From contig CAKKTI010000147.1 of assembly GCA_920105805.1 (NCBI GenBank), positions 1 through 45,384 of the forward strand: DNA of 45,384 nucleotides. The letters run 5' to 3'. Positions 22,174-33,572 of this stretch are shown in pieces. The stretch is from Condylostoma magnum (Eukaryota > Ciliophora > Heterotrichea > Heterotrichida > Condylostomatidae). Position numbers and translations under genes: made by a program. The first letter of the stretch is position 1. Each line of letters opens with the position of its first letter. The notes under the pieces were generated by a model. The model searched no databases. It was given only the letters and a program-made list of their open reading frames with translations, and had not been told where the DNA came from.

Positions 22174-24663
22174 GTACAATTTTTTAAAATATTATTCAGA
22201 ATATGACGGAAGCCAGCGTAGTATTGGACAGCTTCTTCCTCGTCAGCGCATTCGATGTAGTAGTTTGCCAGTAAATCAGGATAGTCTTCCATTTTAATCC
22301 TGAATTCCAGGCCTTTTGGTTTCCTAATCTCTGCATAGGCAAGTAAATTTAAGTCAATTTGTCCCTGGATTTCCATAGCTTCTAAATCTCTTCACTCAAA
22401 GTTGTAATTCTCGTTTTTAAGGGAAAAAGTTTACTCATTGGGCACTAACGAGCATATACATGGTATTAATTAGTCATTCTTTATCTGAAGTTTCAGTACT
22501 CTGGGTGAAAGCATGAAACAAAGTATCTCTTCCTATGTGGTTCATGATCGAGGTGATTTTGAGTTTTGGATTAATTTTAGGGGAGGAGTATTGCTTTTAA
22601 ATCGGAGTTGGGACAGGCTTAATTAGGGGAGTAATATTCTCTGCTCTGTTTTAGTTCTTTAATCAGAGATTCACATTTATTATCTTTCGAGTAAATATTG
22701 TTAGTTCTATTGTATTTTTTCGGGCTAGTCTTGTATATTAAGAATTTAATGCAGTTCTTCAATTTCTTTATAATCGTTGCTCTTATCTGGGGAAGGTTCT
22801 CTAGAAATTTCCTGTGATTTAGGCGATTTATAAAATGATGAAAATGAACCCTGGGGAAGTATGTTCTTTTATTGGTCCTTACTGTCATTTAAATGGGAAC
22901 TCATTGAGTATGATAGACTAGGTGAATCTAATGTAAAAATAGAACTAGAACTTACTATAGGACTCAGCTCAGGAACGTTATTCCTTAATCTTTAATCATC
23001 TTTGAATATGATTTCCTTGGCATTAATCTACCTCATTTTGACACCCTGTAGTACATGATGGATAATAAACAACTAATATGCTAAAAATTCAATACTTAGG
23101 TTCTTTATGAAATCATCCGGCTTAAAAATAGTAGGAATGCTGTTTATTGTAAAATATTACATCATCAAATTTATGTTATTCCTTAACTCCTTATCATTCT
23201 CAGGCTATCAGTATATCTTAGTAAGATTTAGCTCATTTTCCCCATAGTTGTTCAATATGCAGCAAAGAGATACACCGTTGCTGAAATCCTGGACCATGGT
23301 TGAATGAGGAGGTGACAATGTGCTAGGCTGCAACCTTCTTCCATACATTGTTAAAGTCTTTTGATACCAGTTGAGAATTTCTCTAATTCTCGGTTTCAGC
23401 GGGTTAAAAATAAACGCATCATATATAACAGCAATCAAATTCCAGCACTTATCTGATTTCCCCCTAAAAACATCATCTGCGGATGGCAAAATTCTCAGTT
23501 TCTGGGTTCTTGGCTTCAGTATATTGATAATCTGCTCTATATTATTAACACAAGCTGTCCTTGCTATAGGCTTTCTATAAAACCCCTTAAATTTTATACT
23601 TGGGTCTAAATTTTATATAATTCTAGCTAAAAACACACCGGTTCTACACTTCTCTGAGATCTCCCTTTCACTGACTTTTTCAACTGCTTATAGGGAATTA
23701 AGTCAATTCAACAACAATATCTGTCTAGTCCTTGGCATTCTGGTATTTTGCTATGTGCTAGACCGTTATGTTGCTTATTTCCTCGGTGAGCCTTTTCTGG
23801 AAAACATTTTTTTACTGCTAATTATTATCTTCCTCCTCTCTAAACCTTAAGTTCTGAACTTGTTAATTATTTTGTTTGGCTAGGAACAGTCCTTGGTTAT
23901 CCATTCCAATCATTTCCACTAGTTTTTGATAATCGTTTCCATTTATCAGCTTTTCCGCCTCTTTCAGCTTCATTTATACGTAAAATGTGTCTTCATTTGC
24001 CGTGCTTTTTACCTTAATTCATAGTGAGTCTCCCATAACAGTTATATCAACAATGAGTATATCTTCTCCAATAGTGACACTTTGCTCAGAAACAACCTTG
24101 TAAGGCTGTTTCAACGGATCTAATAGTCTAGGCTTCCTGGATTTGGAGGAACTTGCCCCAAAACTTGAAGCGTTATTACTCCCTGACTTCCCAATACTTC
24201 CACTCAAAATATACGGAAAAGCACTGATAGTCTGCAACCGCTTCTCCGCGATTTGCCTCTCCTATTTCATCTTCTTTCTGTTAATAAAAGACTTCTAACT
24301 CTCAATCCTCTCTTTAATCGCCAAGTTTTCCTTAGTAATCCTAATCAGCTCGTTTTTCCGACTTGTGTGATTAAGGGATCGCTTAGGTGTCACTAAAGGC
24401 GGCCTGAAGCTGTAAAACCCTCTAGTACTTCCAATCTGATCAAGTTTTTGCAGTAAAATCTCATTTTCTCTGTCTTTTTCCAGCTCATGAAAGTTAAACT
24501 TCCCCAATTAAAACGGACGATTCTTGCGCAGATGAAAGGTGCCAGGCCGTGTATTGTCTACCATTGTCTGGGCCTGTCGAAGATTCTTATAATGTCTGTC
24601 TAAATTCTAATCACTTCATTTTCTATCCAACACCTTGTTCCCTATGGCAAAGCCTCCGTGCAT
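22170..24663 (-). CDS. CFAP97/Hemingway-domain plus double calponin-homology protein
   Basis: About 826 aa after removing a 13-nt interval. Residues 10-85 match the CFAP97 (KIAA1430/Hemingway) domain of ciliary proteins: HYKNLRQAQTMVDN, GTFHLRKNRPFQL, RENEILLQKLDQI. From residue 305 two CH-like modules follow. The first has QILLLNWLNSL, CRTGVFLARIIQNLDPSIKF and ACVNNIEQIINIL; the second has REILNWYQKTL, DFSNGVSLCCIL and LAYQLFIIHH. CH pairs usually bind actin or tubulin. The C-terminal 270 residues are Ser/Gln-rich, ending YPDLLANYYIECADEEEAV. Axonemal or cortical cytoskeleton role is inferred. The TAA stop overlaps the Ras-like stop; the start is 8 bp from the kinesin start. Confidence 0.85.
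23751..23763 (-). other. Candidate 13-nt intron
   Basis: Minus-strand GTCTAGCACATAG lies between ACG and CAA codons. Removing it joins EEISNIT to QNTRMPRTRQILLLNWLNSL in phase 0, exactly where the frame must change to enter the CH domain. It is the only short GT-AG interval nearby with the right length modulo 3. A base-level assembly error is the alternative. Confidence 0.5.
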
Positions 24664-24671
24664 TAAATAAT
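24664..24671. promoter_or_regulatory. 8-bp spacer between divergent start codons
   Basis: Only TAAATAAT separates the ATG of the CFAP97-CH gene (minus) from the ATG of the kinesin gene (plus). Either promoters lie inside the opposing coding regions or one true start is further in. Confidence 0.5.
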
Positions 24672-26708
24672 ATGAAAAAAAGCGAAATTCTTTAATAGGA
24701 ATTAGATGATTTAAAACACGAATTTGAAGAGTAAGTTAAAATTAGATTTAAAGAATAAAGCAAAGAATACGAGGAGTTGCTGGAAAGTGAGCTGTAAGAT
24801 AAGGAACATAAATTAGAGTAAATGGGAATAGAATTAGAATTAGTTAAGGAAAAGCTTTAAGACTATATACACAAGTACTCTTCTAATGAGCAATAGATCT
24901 CTAAGTACTAGTAAGAAAGAGACTAAACATATGAGAAAATCAAGACATATGAGCTACATAAGAGAGAACTTGAGCAGTTGAATGATTATTGGGAGAATTC
25001 AGCTAGAGTACTTGAGTTTTCTAAGTAAGATTTGGAGGAGAAATTATATAATGCTGAGGAAAACGCTATTTTATACAAGGAGGAGCTAGATGAAATCCAC
25101 TAGCGCAAAGAAATCGAAGTATAGAGACTGAGAGACCAGTGTACTGAGTTAAGGGATGAGCTCAATCTACTGTATGAACAACACTCTGATAAGATTCCTA
25201 AGCTCGAGGAAAAGCTGAAAGAAGCATTGGATGAGTTAGAAGCTTATAAGTAAAGGCCGGCAGAGTCGTTTGATAATAGAGTTTAAGTTATGATAAGAAT
25301 AAGGCCGCAGTTTTAAGGAGAGCCTGAGGCCTGTATAAAGGAGTAAGGAAATGAAGTGTAGCTAAATAAGCTGGTTGGCCCAAGATAAGCTGTTGGGTCA
25401 AAAACCTTCGCATTTGAAAAAGTATTTGCCTAGCATGAAACACAGGATGATGTATTTTCTTTCTTAAAGTCAGGAATTGAAGGAATTATATACGGGAAGA
25501 AAATATGCATTCTAGCATATGGGCAGACGGGATCTGGCAAAACGTATACTATGCAGGGGCTATTGGAAAGAACTATATAAAGACTTCAGTAAATGAAACA
25601 AGACGAGCCCTGCTCCGTATATTGCGTTGAGATTTACAATGAGTAGGTAAGGAATCTGATAAATCCTCTAAATTTTTCCAGGAATTGAAGAGAAACAATT
25701 ACTCGGGCTGAGAGAATTCTGCCTAATGTAAGTGAAGCTCTGGGAGTAATAGAGGAGGCCAGTACAAGAAGAGTAACAAAATTCACTGAAAGCAACTCGC
25801 AGTCCTCCCGGTCACATGCTATATACACAATAAAAATATGTGAAGGACTTGTACAGTTTGTCGATCTAGCTGGAAGTGAAAGGCTTAATAAGAGTAAAGC
25901 TGCTGGGGAAACTTTAAATGAAACTTTGGCCATTAATAAATCCCTAACTGCTCTGTAAGATGTTATATCAGCATTAGAGAACAAAAGTAATCATATACCG
26001 TACAGAAATTCCATTTTAACTTAGGTGTTGCAGCCCTCGTTGACTGGAATGGCATCCCAGGTCGCTATGATTCTAAACGTAAGTCCTAGTAGTGACTCTA
26101 TGAATGAAACTATATGCACATTGTCCCTGGGGTCCAGGTTGAAAACTATTGAATTGAAGGATAATTTTCGTAAAAGCTTAACACTAGCATAAGTTGAAAG
26201 AACATTAGAGCTATTAGAGAAAGAAAGGTCTGAAAAGAACAGTTTAGTAAGGAAAATCGAGAAGTTATAAAGAGATATTGACTACTATAAAAACGCTTTA
26301 TTAGAAAAAGATAACAAAATTAAAAATTTAACCATTAGAGTGAAATAGTAGGGAAGAATTAATAATAATGAAAACGATAGTTTATGAAAGGAAATCAGAG
26401 CTCTTAAAATGTAGTTGGACGATACAACTAAAAAACTTAAGAGAACATAGGCGGCCTTGGAGACAGAAAGGAAGGCCAAGAGCAGAATTGTATAAAGAGC
26501 TAAGTAATAATCAATGCAGTTGAGACCTGGGTCTAGACCACCCTCAGCCCCTCCTAAATTTGATATTTTTAACACCCCCCCGTAGGTCCCACCTAGATAC
26601 AAATTTGCTGCATTGAATAATATAAATCAAGCTACTAGGCTTCCTAGGCCGTCATCTTGCCACAAGGATAATTCATCTGATAATTCTACTCCTAAGTCGA
26701 GAGCTTGA
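24672..26708 (+). CDS. Kinesin-14-like motor protein
   Basis: 678 aa microtubule motor. Residues 1-195 are coiled coil, followed by the motor core: [11 protein letters not shown]-loop [11 protein letters not shown] (about residue 284), switch [12 protein letters not shown], switch [11 protein letters not shown], then [29 protein letters not shown] and [12 protein letters not shown] to about 515. A second coiled coil and a Pro/Ser-rich tail follow. A neck and coil before the motor is the layout of minus-end-directed kinesin-14s; the long tail after the motor is less usual, so the class is probable, not certain. The ATP-site residues are intact. Stop TGA, followed two codons later by TAG TAA. 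Confidence 0.92.
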
Positions 26709-26746
26709 AATTAGTAAAATTTTGTTATTTATAAAAATTCGCAAAA

Positions 26747-29032
26747 ATGAATGAGTTGGAGAAAAGTGTTATTGAGTGAGTAAGTTTTATATAGATGAAT
26801 ATTAATGATCTGACTAAGAGATGCAGCTCAATTGAAGAACTAACTGATGGACTATTGTTATCGGAACTAATGGGAGAAATGTAATTTTTAAACAGAGCAC
26901 CTAATATCTTTGATTAGCTTGATTTGAATCACGAGGAAACTGATTAATGGACTGTAAGGCTAAGTAATTTAGGGAAATTAATAGAAGGGCTGTAAAGTTT
27001 CTATTAAAGCAACTTATAAATTGATATTAATACAATATCAGATTCAATTGATTTAGCATCTATAGCAAAAAACAACGATAAGTAAGGCTTTTTCTCTATA
27101 TTTGAGTTAGTAATGGGAGCTATAGTTCAATGCAATCAAAAGGAAGGATTTGTATAAAAGCTAATGGAGCTTAAAGAGCAGTATTAATCTGAGTTAATGA
27201 TGATTATATAACGGGTAATTGAAAAATGCGAGAAAAAGTCAACTGAGCATGATGATTCTGATGATAATAAGCGAATTATTTAAAGACTTAATAAAAAGTG
27301 CAAAGATTATGCTGTGTAAGTAGAAAACTTGCAAAGAGATATACTAGATTATGCAGCTAGGTAAGAGTATATGTAGTCTGATAAAATTAAACTATAATAA
27401 TAAATCACTCAACTGGAGTCTAGACTAAGATAATAACAAGCTTCACTGAAAAACACCCAACCTGATACATCAGCGCATACTCTAGAATTAGAAGCTGAGA
27501 TATAACAAAAAGATGCAATGCTTAAAAAAATAAGACGATAATTAGAAGAAAACACTGATAAGTATAAGTCCTAAATAAACAACTTAAAAGATGAATTAGA
27601 CATGTGTAGTGAGAAGATTCATAAGATAAATCAATTAGAAAACTCATTAGAGATGTATAAGAAAAAAGTAAATGAAATGAACTAGCTTAGAAAGTAAGTG
27701 CAAGAATTAACATAAAACAACTAAAATTTACAAACTGAACTCGATAAATGGCATACCAGCGGTTCTTCTATTGACTAACTCACTATCTAACTAGAGTACT
27801 ATAAAGCTCACTTCAAAGAAGAAAAGAAGAAGGCAAATTACTATCAAATGGAATTTGAAGACAGAGAAGCAAAGCTACAGGAAACTAGCAAAAACTTGAA
27901 GGAATGTGAAGAAAGGAAACAGTTTTTGGAAAATTTAAGCTAGGAACTAAACGCTGTAATTGAGAGAAATAGATACAGCCATGATAGTCAAGTAGAAAGT
28001 GATGATAGTTTTGTTATGAATAGACCATCTGCACTGCATGGAGAACTTGATGAAATTGTAAAAAAGCTAGAAAGGGAGAATCAGGCATTGAGAAGTATGT
28101 CAGGACAGCCGGATATTATAAAAGAATTAAGTGATTAAGTAGATGAGGCATACAGGCATAAAAAAGTAGCGGAAGATAAGCTGAAATAAGCCTTGTATGA
28201 AAAAGAGTTGTAAGAGTTTGAAATATCAAAACTTTAAGCTATTCTTCAGGATAAATCTGAAAGAATTGATGAATTAGAGAACAATGCAACTGTTTTAGGG
28301 TAAAGTCATAAGTCATTATAGCTAAAAATTGATGAGGATTAAAGAACCTAGTAAAGAATTAGTGCATTGGCATAGGAAAATTATAAACTTAAGGAAGAAA
28401 GAGACAAAAACATAGAAGATTTAAGGAAATTTTATAAGGAAAAAGATTCTTTGACTAATTAACTGATGGAAAATAAAGATTTAGTACATGAGCTATAAAC
28501 TTAGGTGAATAGTCTATAAAGCTTTATTTCGTAGCTTGAACTGGAATATTAAAGACTAGAAGCCCGTTATAATTAAGCAGTTGAAAATGAAAAAATTAGT
28601 CAAGCTGAATTACTTGTTTTTAAAGGGGACAATTCATAAACTGTAGATTAAATAAAGGTTTTGGAGCTAGAAAGAGATTTAGTACGATTGTAAAGTAAAT
28701 TGACTTAAAATGAGTTTGAAATGAAACAAAAAGACGAGCATATATACGAATTAGAGCGTTAAAAAACTAGAAGTGAGGAAGATTTAAAGTAATTTGTAGC
28801 TGAGAAGTAAGAAAGCATGAAAAACACTCATTAATAACAAATTCTAAACTTACATCAAGAGTTGATTTAAAAAGACAAAGAAATTGCAAATTTACAGACC
28901 TCTTAGTACCAAATAGCACAAGAAGCTAATAGAGAGCTAAGACTAATGGGATTAGTTTTAAGTGAAGTGGGCTAGGAATTATTTAAACTGTAAAACTACA
29001 TGCAAGAAGGAGTTAAAGTAGGACAAAGTTAG
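26747..29032 (+). CDS. Hook-family protein (HOOK domain plus long coiled coil)
   Basis: 761 aa. The N-terminal HOOK/NCALP domain is recognisable by VIEWVSFIQM, RCSSIEELTDGLLLSELM and LSNLGKLIEGLQSFY (about residues 8-90), extending to about 160. The remainder is near-continuous coiled coil rich in E, K, Q and L. In other eukaryotes Hook proteins link cargo such as early endosomes to dynein through this N-terminal domain; the same role is inferred. ATG 26747 lies 38 bp after the kinesin stop. Stop TAG 29030; the frame remains open a little beyond into the next gene, but protein character is lost there. Confidence 0.88.
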
Positions 29033-29078
29033 TTAATTTATTACTCTTACGTTTTGGAAAGTATTTCATTATTTAAAA

Positions 29079-29771
29079 ATGCTTTAAAGACCTTGGCTTC
29101 AAGTAGCACTTGGCTCAGTTACGGTAGCAGGTATAATGTACTCTGTTTGGTAAGTGTAGCATAGAGCCCCTACACTTGCCAGAGTAGACTAAATCAATAT
29201 TCTTTAACGCGAGGATTTCTTAGACATTCTACGTAAAATTAGAGTAGCTTATTCTGAAAGGAACAGTTAATTATTGAGATCTTTCAGGCATTTAAGACGA
29301 GGAGAGCAGCGAGGATCTAATAAGTACAAAGCGTATATAAAGGAAATGATGCTTGCTACAAAAGAAACCTTGAAGCAGGTGTCTAGGGCTATTTTACAGG
29401 AAAATAATGTTACTAAGGAAATACTAGATACTTCAAAGAACCATTATGATAGTGATAATGAGATATAATCTGCTTTAAAGCGTATGTGTACTCCTTTGCC
29501 CTAGGAGTGCAGTATAGAAACGACTGTGCTTAAGGATATACTGTTGTTTTACCAGTCAAGACTAAATGAAATGAACTGTAGAGATGCTGATGATTTGGCT
29601 GTTTAAATGCAGGTTTTAGGAGATGATCTTTTTGATGAGTTTGGGTATGAGGCAGAGTAAATTGAATATGCTTCCGTAAATTCTGATCCAAGGATACAGT
29701 AATTAGTTATGAGAATCCGGTAAAAGACAGAAGAGTTGATAAATGATGCAACTTTGGCTTTAGGAGATTGA
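29079..29771 (+). CDS. Unknown protein with N-terminal membrane segment
   Basis: 230 aa. Residues 7-23 (LQVALGSVTVAGIMYSVW) form a membrane anchor or signal; the rest is soluble and helical, with a basic patch (LLRSFRHLRRGEQRGSNK) and an acidic C-terminal half (DDLFDEFGYEAEQIE). No domain recognised. It starts 46 bp after the Hook stop in a different phase and ends TGA TAA. The short N-terminal anchor followed by basic residues would fit a tail- or head-anchored organelle protein, which is speculation. Confidence 0.7.
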
Positions 29772-29974
29772 TAAAAATTCATGTATAAATTTGTGCTATT
29801 TTTTGTTATTTTAAAAGGTTTGTTTTAAATATTACTAAAATTGTATTATAATAAATGTAACAAAATACAGGCTCATTGGAATAAATGTTATAATTTGATT
29901 AAATTTAGAGTAAAAGAAAAGCTATAATTGACAGATGAGAGAGAACTAGAAATTATTCAATAGACACAACATTA

Positions 29975-31828
29975 ATGCAAACTCCATAATAAGTAAAAAC
30001 ATATAGAAAATAAAGAAAAAGTACTACAAAATGCAGGACTAAATCACTTACACCAGATTTAAAACCACCAAAACTTCCTAAGAAAACGATAAGATCAATA
30101 AAGCAATAAGCAATGAATGATCGTTAAAAGCATTTATAATAATTACGCAATAATAATCATATAATTAGAACACTTGTTGATGTTTAAAGACAGAAGGAAA
30201 AACGACTAAGCCCAGAAACAAAATCTTTTAATAGTTTTGAAAGACTTGCATATAACTAAAAGTAAATAAGAGAAAATGGTGACTATATTGAGTACAATCA
30301 AGATAAATATTAAGGCATAGATCATTCTTTTAAATTAAAAAAGGACAATGCTCTTCAAGAGTGATGAAAAAATGATACTTTGAATTGATTAAAAGTACAT
30401 GGAAATGATTAAATAAACAAAGAAAAATACTCATTTTAAAAATTTCTCAAAGTTTTATTCGATGCAATAGATGATAAAGGCTCTTAGATATTGTAACTTA
30501 ATTAAATAATCCCTCATTTAATTACACTAGGAATTTCACCCAATGCTTCCTTTATTAAAACTGTAACTTGCATATAGGCTTTCAGGGCTATTTACAAAGT
30601 TAAGGACACTACTAATCTAAGGATATAAAAAGCATAGTTCTTGTAAATGTTTATGATTGATAAACTTTCAGATAAAATATTAAAAGTTGTTAATAAAAAT
30701 ACTTAAAAAATGCTGCAAAAACAAAAGGATTTATAAGTTTTACTATAATACTAGAAACAGCGATAAGAATCTTCAAAAGATTCAACTTCTAGTAGTAATT
30801 TCAGATTTTTATTGCCCAAATCTGGGTTTAGACGTGGCACTTCAATTGCATATAATGATTTTGAGAGTAAACTAGAAAAAAAGTACTGTGAAATTTCAGA
30901 ATGTACAGAGTTATTAAAGCATTGATGGAAATATTTAAGAGCTTAGGACCAGGACTTAGTAAGTATAAGCAAACTGTCTAAATTTTTAATCAAAAAGGGA
31001 ATTTTTGGCAATAAGCATGATGTCCTAACCTATGTTTTATCTTTTAAGAAGTTGATAGACAACAGGTATTTAAACTTTAAGCACTTTGAAAAATTATTTG
31101 TAAAGGCAATCTTCAAAGGAGCCTTGAAAAATATACAAATTGGGCTAAACAGTGGTTGGTATAAAGATTACAATTTACCTCTTAAATTAAAAATGAGACT
31201 TCATCAAAGAAAAGTTTTATTAAGTGGTGTAAAAGCTGCACCATCCTAACTATAAGAGAGTGGAAAACACGCATTAGAATAATTAACAAATTATTTGTAA
31301 TCAGAGTACGGAAATATAGATTTATCAACAATAGAAAATAATGTAATGGTGCCGTCAATTATAGAAAAAAGTAAACAAATCAATAAATTCATATCCTAAA
31401 ATTAAGATAGATTATACAGAAATGAAAGATATGCTTACAACTTTGTAAATAGTTATGGATAAGTTGTTAAGCCATTTGACTCAAATAAACTGGAATTTAA
31501 GGAAAGAAGTTTTTCTAATAAATCAAACAAACATGACAACAATATACAAGCAGATTTAGAAGCCATGTTTTCAGAAAAATTATACAGGAAAAGTCCTAAT
31601 AAAAGGGGTAAAATTAGACATAACATAAAACAATTCCTTACTAATAGAGTTTCAGCTACCCAATAAAATGATTCCCTTATATACAACTTAGAAAAAGAAC
31701 ACAACTCAGACAATAAATCCCTTCCTACAAAGGTCCGTACATTTCGACAAAACTACTTAATGCAACACTTCCAGAAAATGGTCCACGGCAACTCTAAGCT
31801 TAGCAAAAGCTTAAAAGGTTATTTGTAA
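29975..31828 (+). CDS. Unknown 617-aa protein with EF-hand-like segment
   Basis: One open frame from ATG 29975, with an in-frame TGA upstream, to TAA 31826. The N-terminus is basic (KTYRKQRKSTTKCRTK). A segment around residue 150 (FLKVLFDAIDDKGSQILQL, then IIPHLITLGISP) has the D-x-x-D-D-x-G shape of a weak EF-hand pair, echoed later by SISKLSKFLIKKGIF. The C-terminus is basic and helical. Calcium binding is possible but key ligands are incomplete. The stop is one base before the Rab start, the tightest tandem spacing in the window. The 203 bp before this gene show nothing recognisable. Confidence 0.72.
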
Positions 31829-31829
31829 C

Positions 31830-32468
31830 ATGGCGAATAATTTTAAAATGGAACCAGATTGGGAAAGATTTCGACGTGTTTTAATTATAGGAGATTCGTA
31901 AGTTGGGAAAACCAGCATTCTTCTAAGATTTACTAATGATACTTTTCACCCTTCGCACATTACAACTCTCGGTGTAGATATCAGAACTCGTGTGGTTTAG
32001 GTGGACGGTCATTCAATAAAGCTGTAGCTTTGGGATACAGCAGGCCAAGAGAAATTCCATACAATTACTCGAACCTTTTACAAGGACGCAGATGCAATCG
32101 TACTGGCTTATGACATTTCGAATCGCTAGACATTCACCAATATCAGACATTGGCTAAGCTAGATTCAGACCCACGCAGGTGCTAACCTAGTCCTGGCAAT
32201 GATAGCTAATAAAATTGATTTACCAGCGGACTAAAGGCAAGTAACTACATAAGAAGGAGAAGAACTAGCAACGGAGTTAAATGTTCCCTTCTTAGAGACT
32301 AGTGCATAGTCTAATACGAACATTGACGAAATTTTTACTATTGTGGCCAGAAACCTAGTCAAGAGGGACTCATAAAGTGCAGGTCAAGACAGACCGGTAG
32401 ACAGGGCCTCCAAGCTAGAGCCAGCGAAGAACTCTGAAACAAATAAGAAAAAAGGCAAGTGTTGTTAG
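31830..32468 (+). CDS. Rab small GTPase
   Basis: 212 aa vesicle-traffic GTPase. P-loop GDSQVGKTS (the Q is a TAA), switch [11 protein letters not shown], switch [11 protein letters not shown], base motifs ANKIDLP and ETSAQ, RabF-like [14 protein letters not shown], a hypervariable tail and a C-terminal KGKCC double-cysteine geranylgeranylation site. All catalytic residues including the switch II Gln are intact, unlike in the Ras-like gene at 21604. TAG TAA follows CC directly; reading through would bury the lipid site, so TAG/TAA must be a stop here. The sequence fits the Rab1/Rab8 part of the family but I do not assign a subtype. Confidence 0.95.
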
Positions 32469-32493
32469 TAAGTTATTATAAAGGGGGTAAATA

Positions 32494-32874
32494 ATGATTA
32501 GAAATAATAGAAGATACAGTGCAAATTTGCAGTTTAATAGGGAGTTTGATAAGATTAAGCAGGATTAGGAAGTAAGTTAGGTTTTTACTATTAGTTAATT
32601 GCCTGAAGAGGTAGGGAATAAGTCCTTTATTAGTTTTGAGACGGAGTCGTAGTAATAGGTGTTTAGGGTGTTTAAGGAGTCATAGGTTGACGCGTATGGA
32701 ATTGCGGGAAAGGTAATCATGTAAGATATGGATGATGATAGTCATACGCCTTAGTTTATTATTGATTTAGCTATTGAAAGATGTCGTAAGGATATTCAGT
32801 GTACTTTAGAAAAAATGTAGTATATGCTTAATTAATTGTTTTATGCAAAGTGTGTATTTTTATAGAAATTATAA
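32494..32874 (+). CDS. Small unknown protein
   Basis: 126 aa, start MIRNNRRYSANLQFN, with an acidic middle (QDMDDDSHTPQ) and a helical C-terminus (RCRKDIQCTLEKMQYMLNQL). No domain recognised. It starts 25 bp after the Rab TAG. Ends TAA TGA; an in-frame TAG three codons earlier could be the true stop. Confidence 0.6.
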
Positions 32875-32989
32875 TGAAAATCATTGTAGTATATTTCTCT
32901 ACTAAAATCGATTATTTGGGGTTGTATTAAGTTTATTATAGAATATCTATTACATAAGCTCTCTTTATGTCATTTACACTTATAATAAA

Positions 32990-33466
32990 ATGGAGTGAAA
33001 CAATCCTCTTGAAAAATCCTTTATAGAGCCAACCGATATGCTATAGTACCTATCCCCCTCCCTTCCTTATGACTTTCCATAAGACAATCTTCCTCAGGAT
33101 TTATGCCAAGATACTTTACTACTAATGTACAAGTGCTATTAGGATAGAATTAACAAAGAAGATGAAATAGAAACTGCAAAAGCTTGTCACGATATATCAA
33201 ATGATTTTTACCATTGTAAAAGAAGGAGAGATATGGATATATTTCACAGGATAAAGCAATGGGAGACAAATAGAATGGCTGCATATACTGAGAAGATTTA
33301 AAGCATGTATATTCACTCATTGCAATAAGAACTGCAAGAATTGAAGGATTAGTTTAATGAGCTAACTGCTAATGAGGCTAACAACGGGAAAAGATGAAGA
33401 TTATACACAGATATTTTACAGACTGAATGGAGAATAGGATATTGCGAAAAGGTTAAAGAAAGTTAG
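32990..33466 (+). CDS. Twin CX9C (CHCH) protein, NDUFB7/B18-like complex I subunit
   Basis: 158 aa. Two CX9C motifs: CQDTLLLMYKC and CHDISNDFYHC, about residues 40-75, followed by a basic helix (KRRRDMDIFHRIKQWE) as in the B18 subunit of mitochondrial NADH dehydrogenase. CX9C proteins are oxidised by Mia40 in the intermembrane space and usually lack a presequence, as here. Assignment to NDUFB7 rests on the motif spacing and the following K/R/E helix; another CHCH protein is possible. TGA encodes W3. Ends TAG TAA; the frame continues open to a TGA near 33555. Confidence 0.75.
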
Positions 33467-33572
33467 TAAATCGTTGAGTTGATAAAAATGTACGTTCTAA
33501 ATTGCTTTTTCTATTATGTAATAAAACTTAATTATAATTTTCCAATACTCTTATGAATCAACAACAATTAAA

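Noticed and set aside
29772-29974. Small open frames between the 230-aa and 617-aa genes.
   Set aside because: Short, A/T-driven, no protein character; treated as untranslated spacer.
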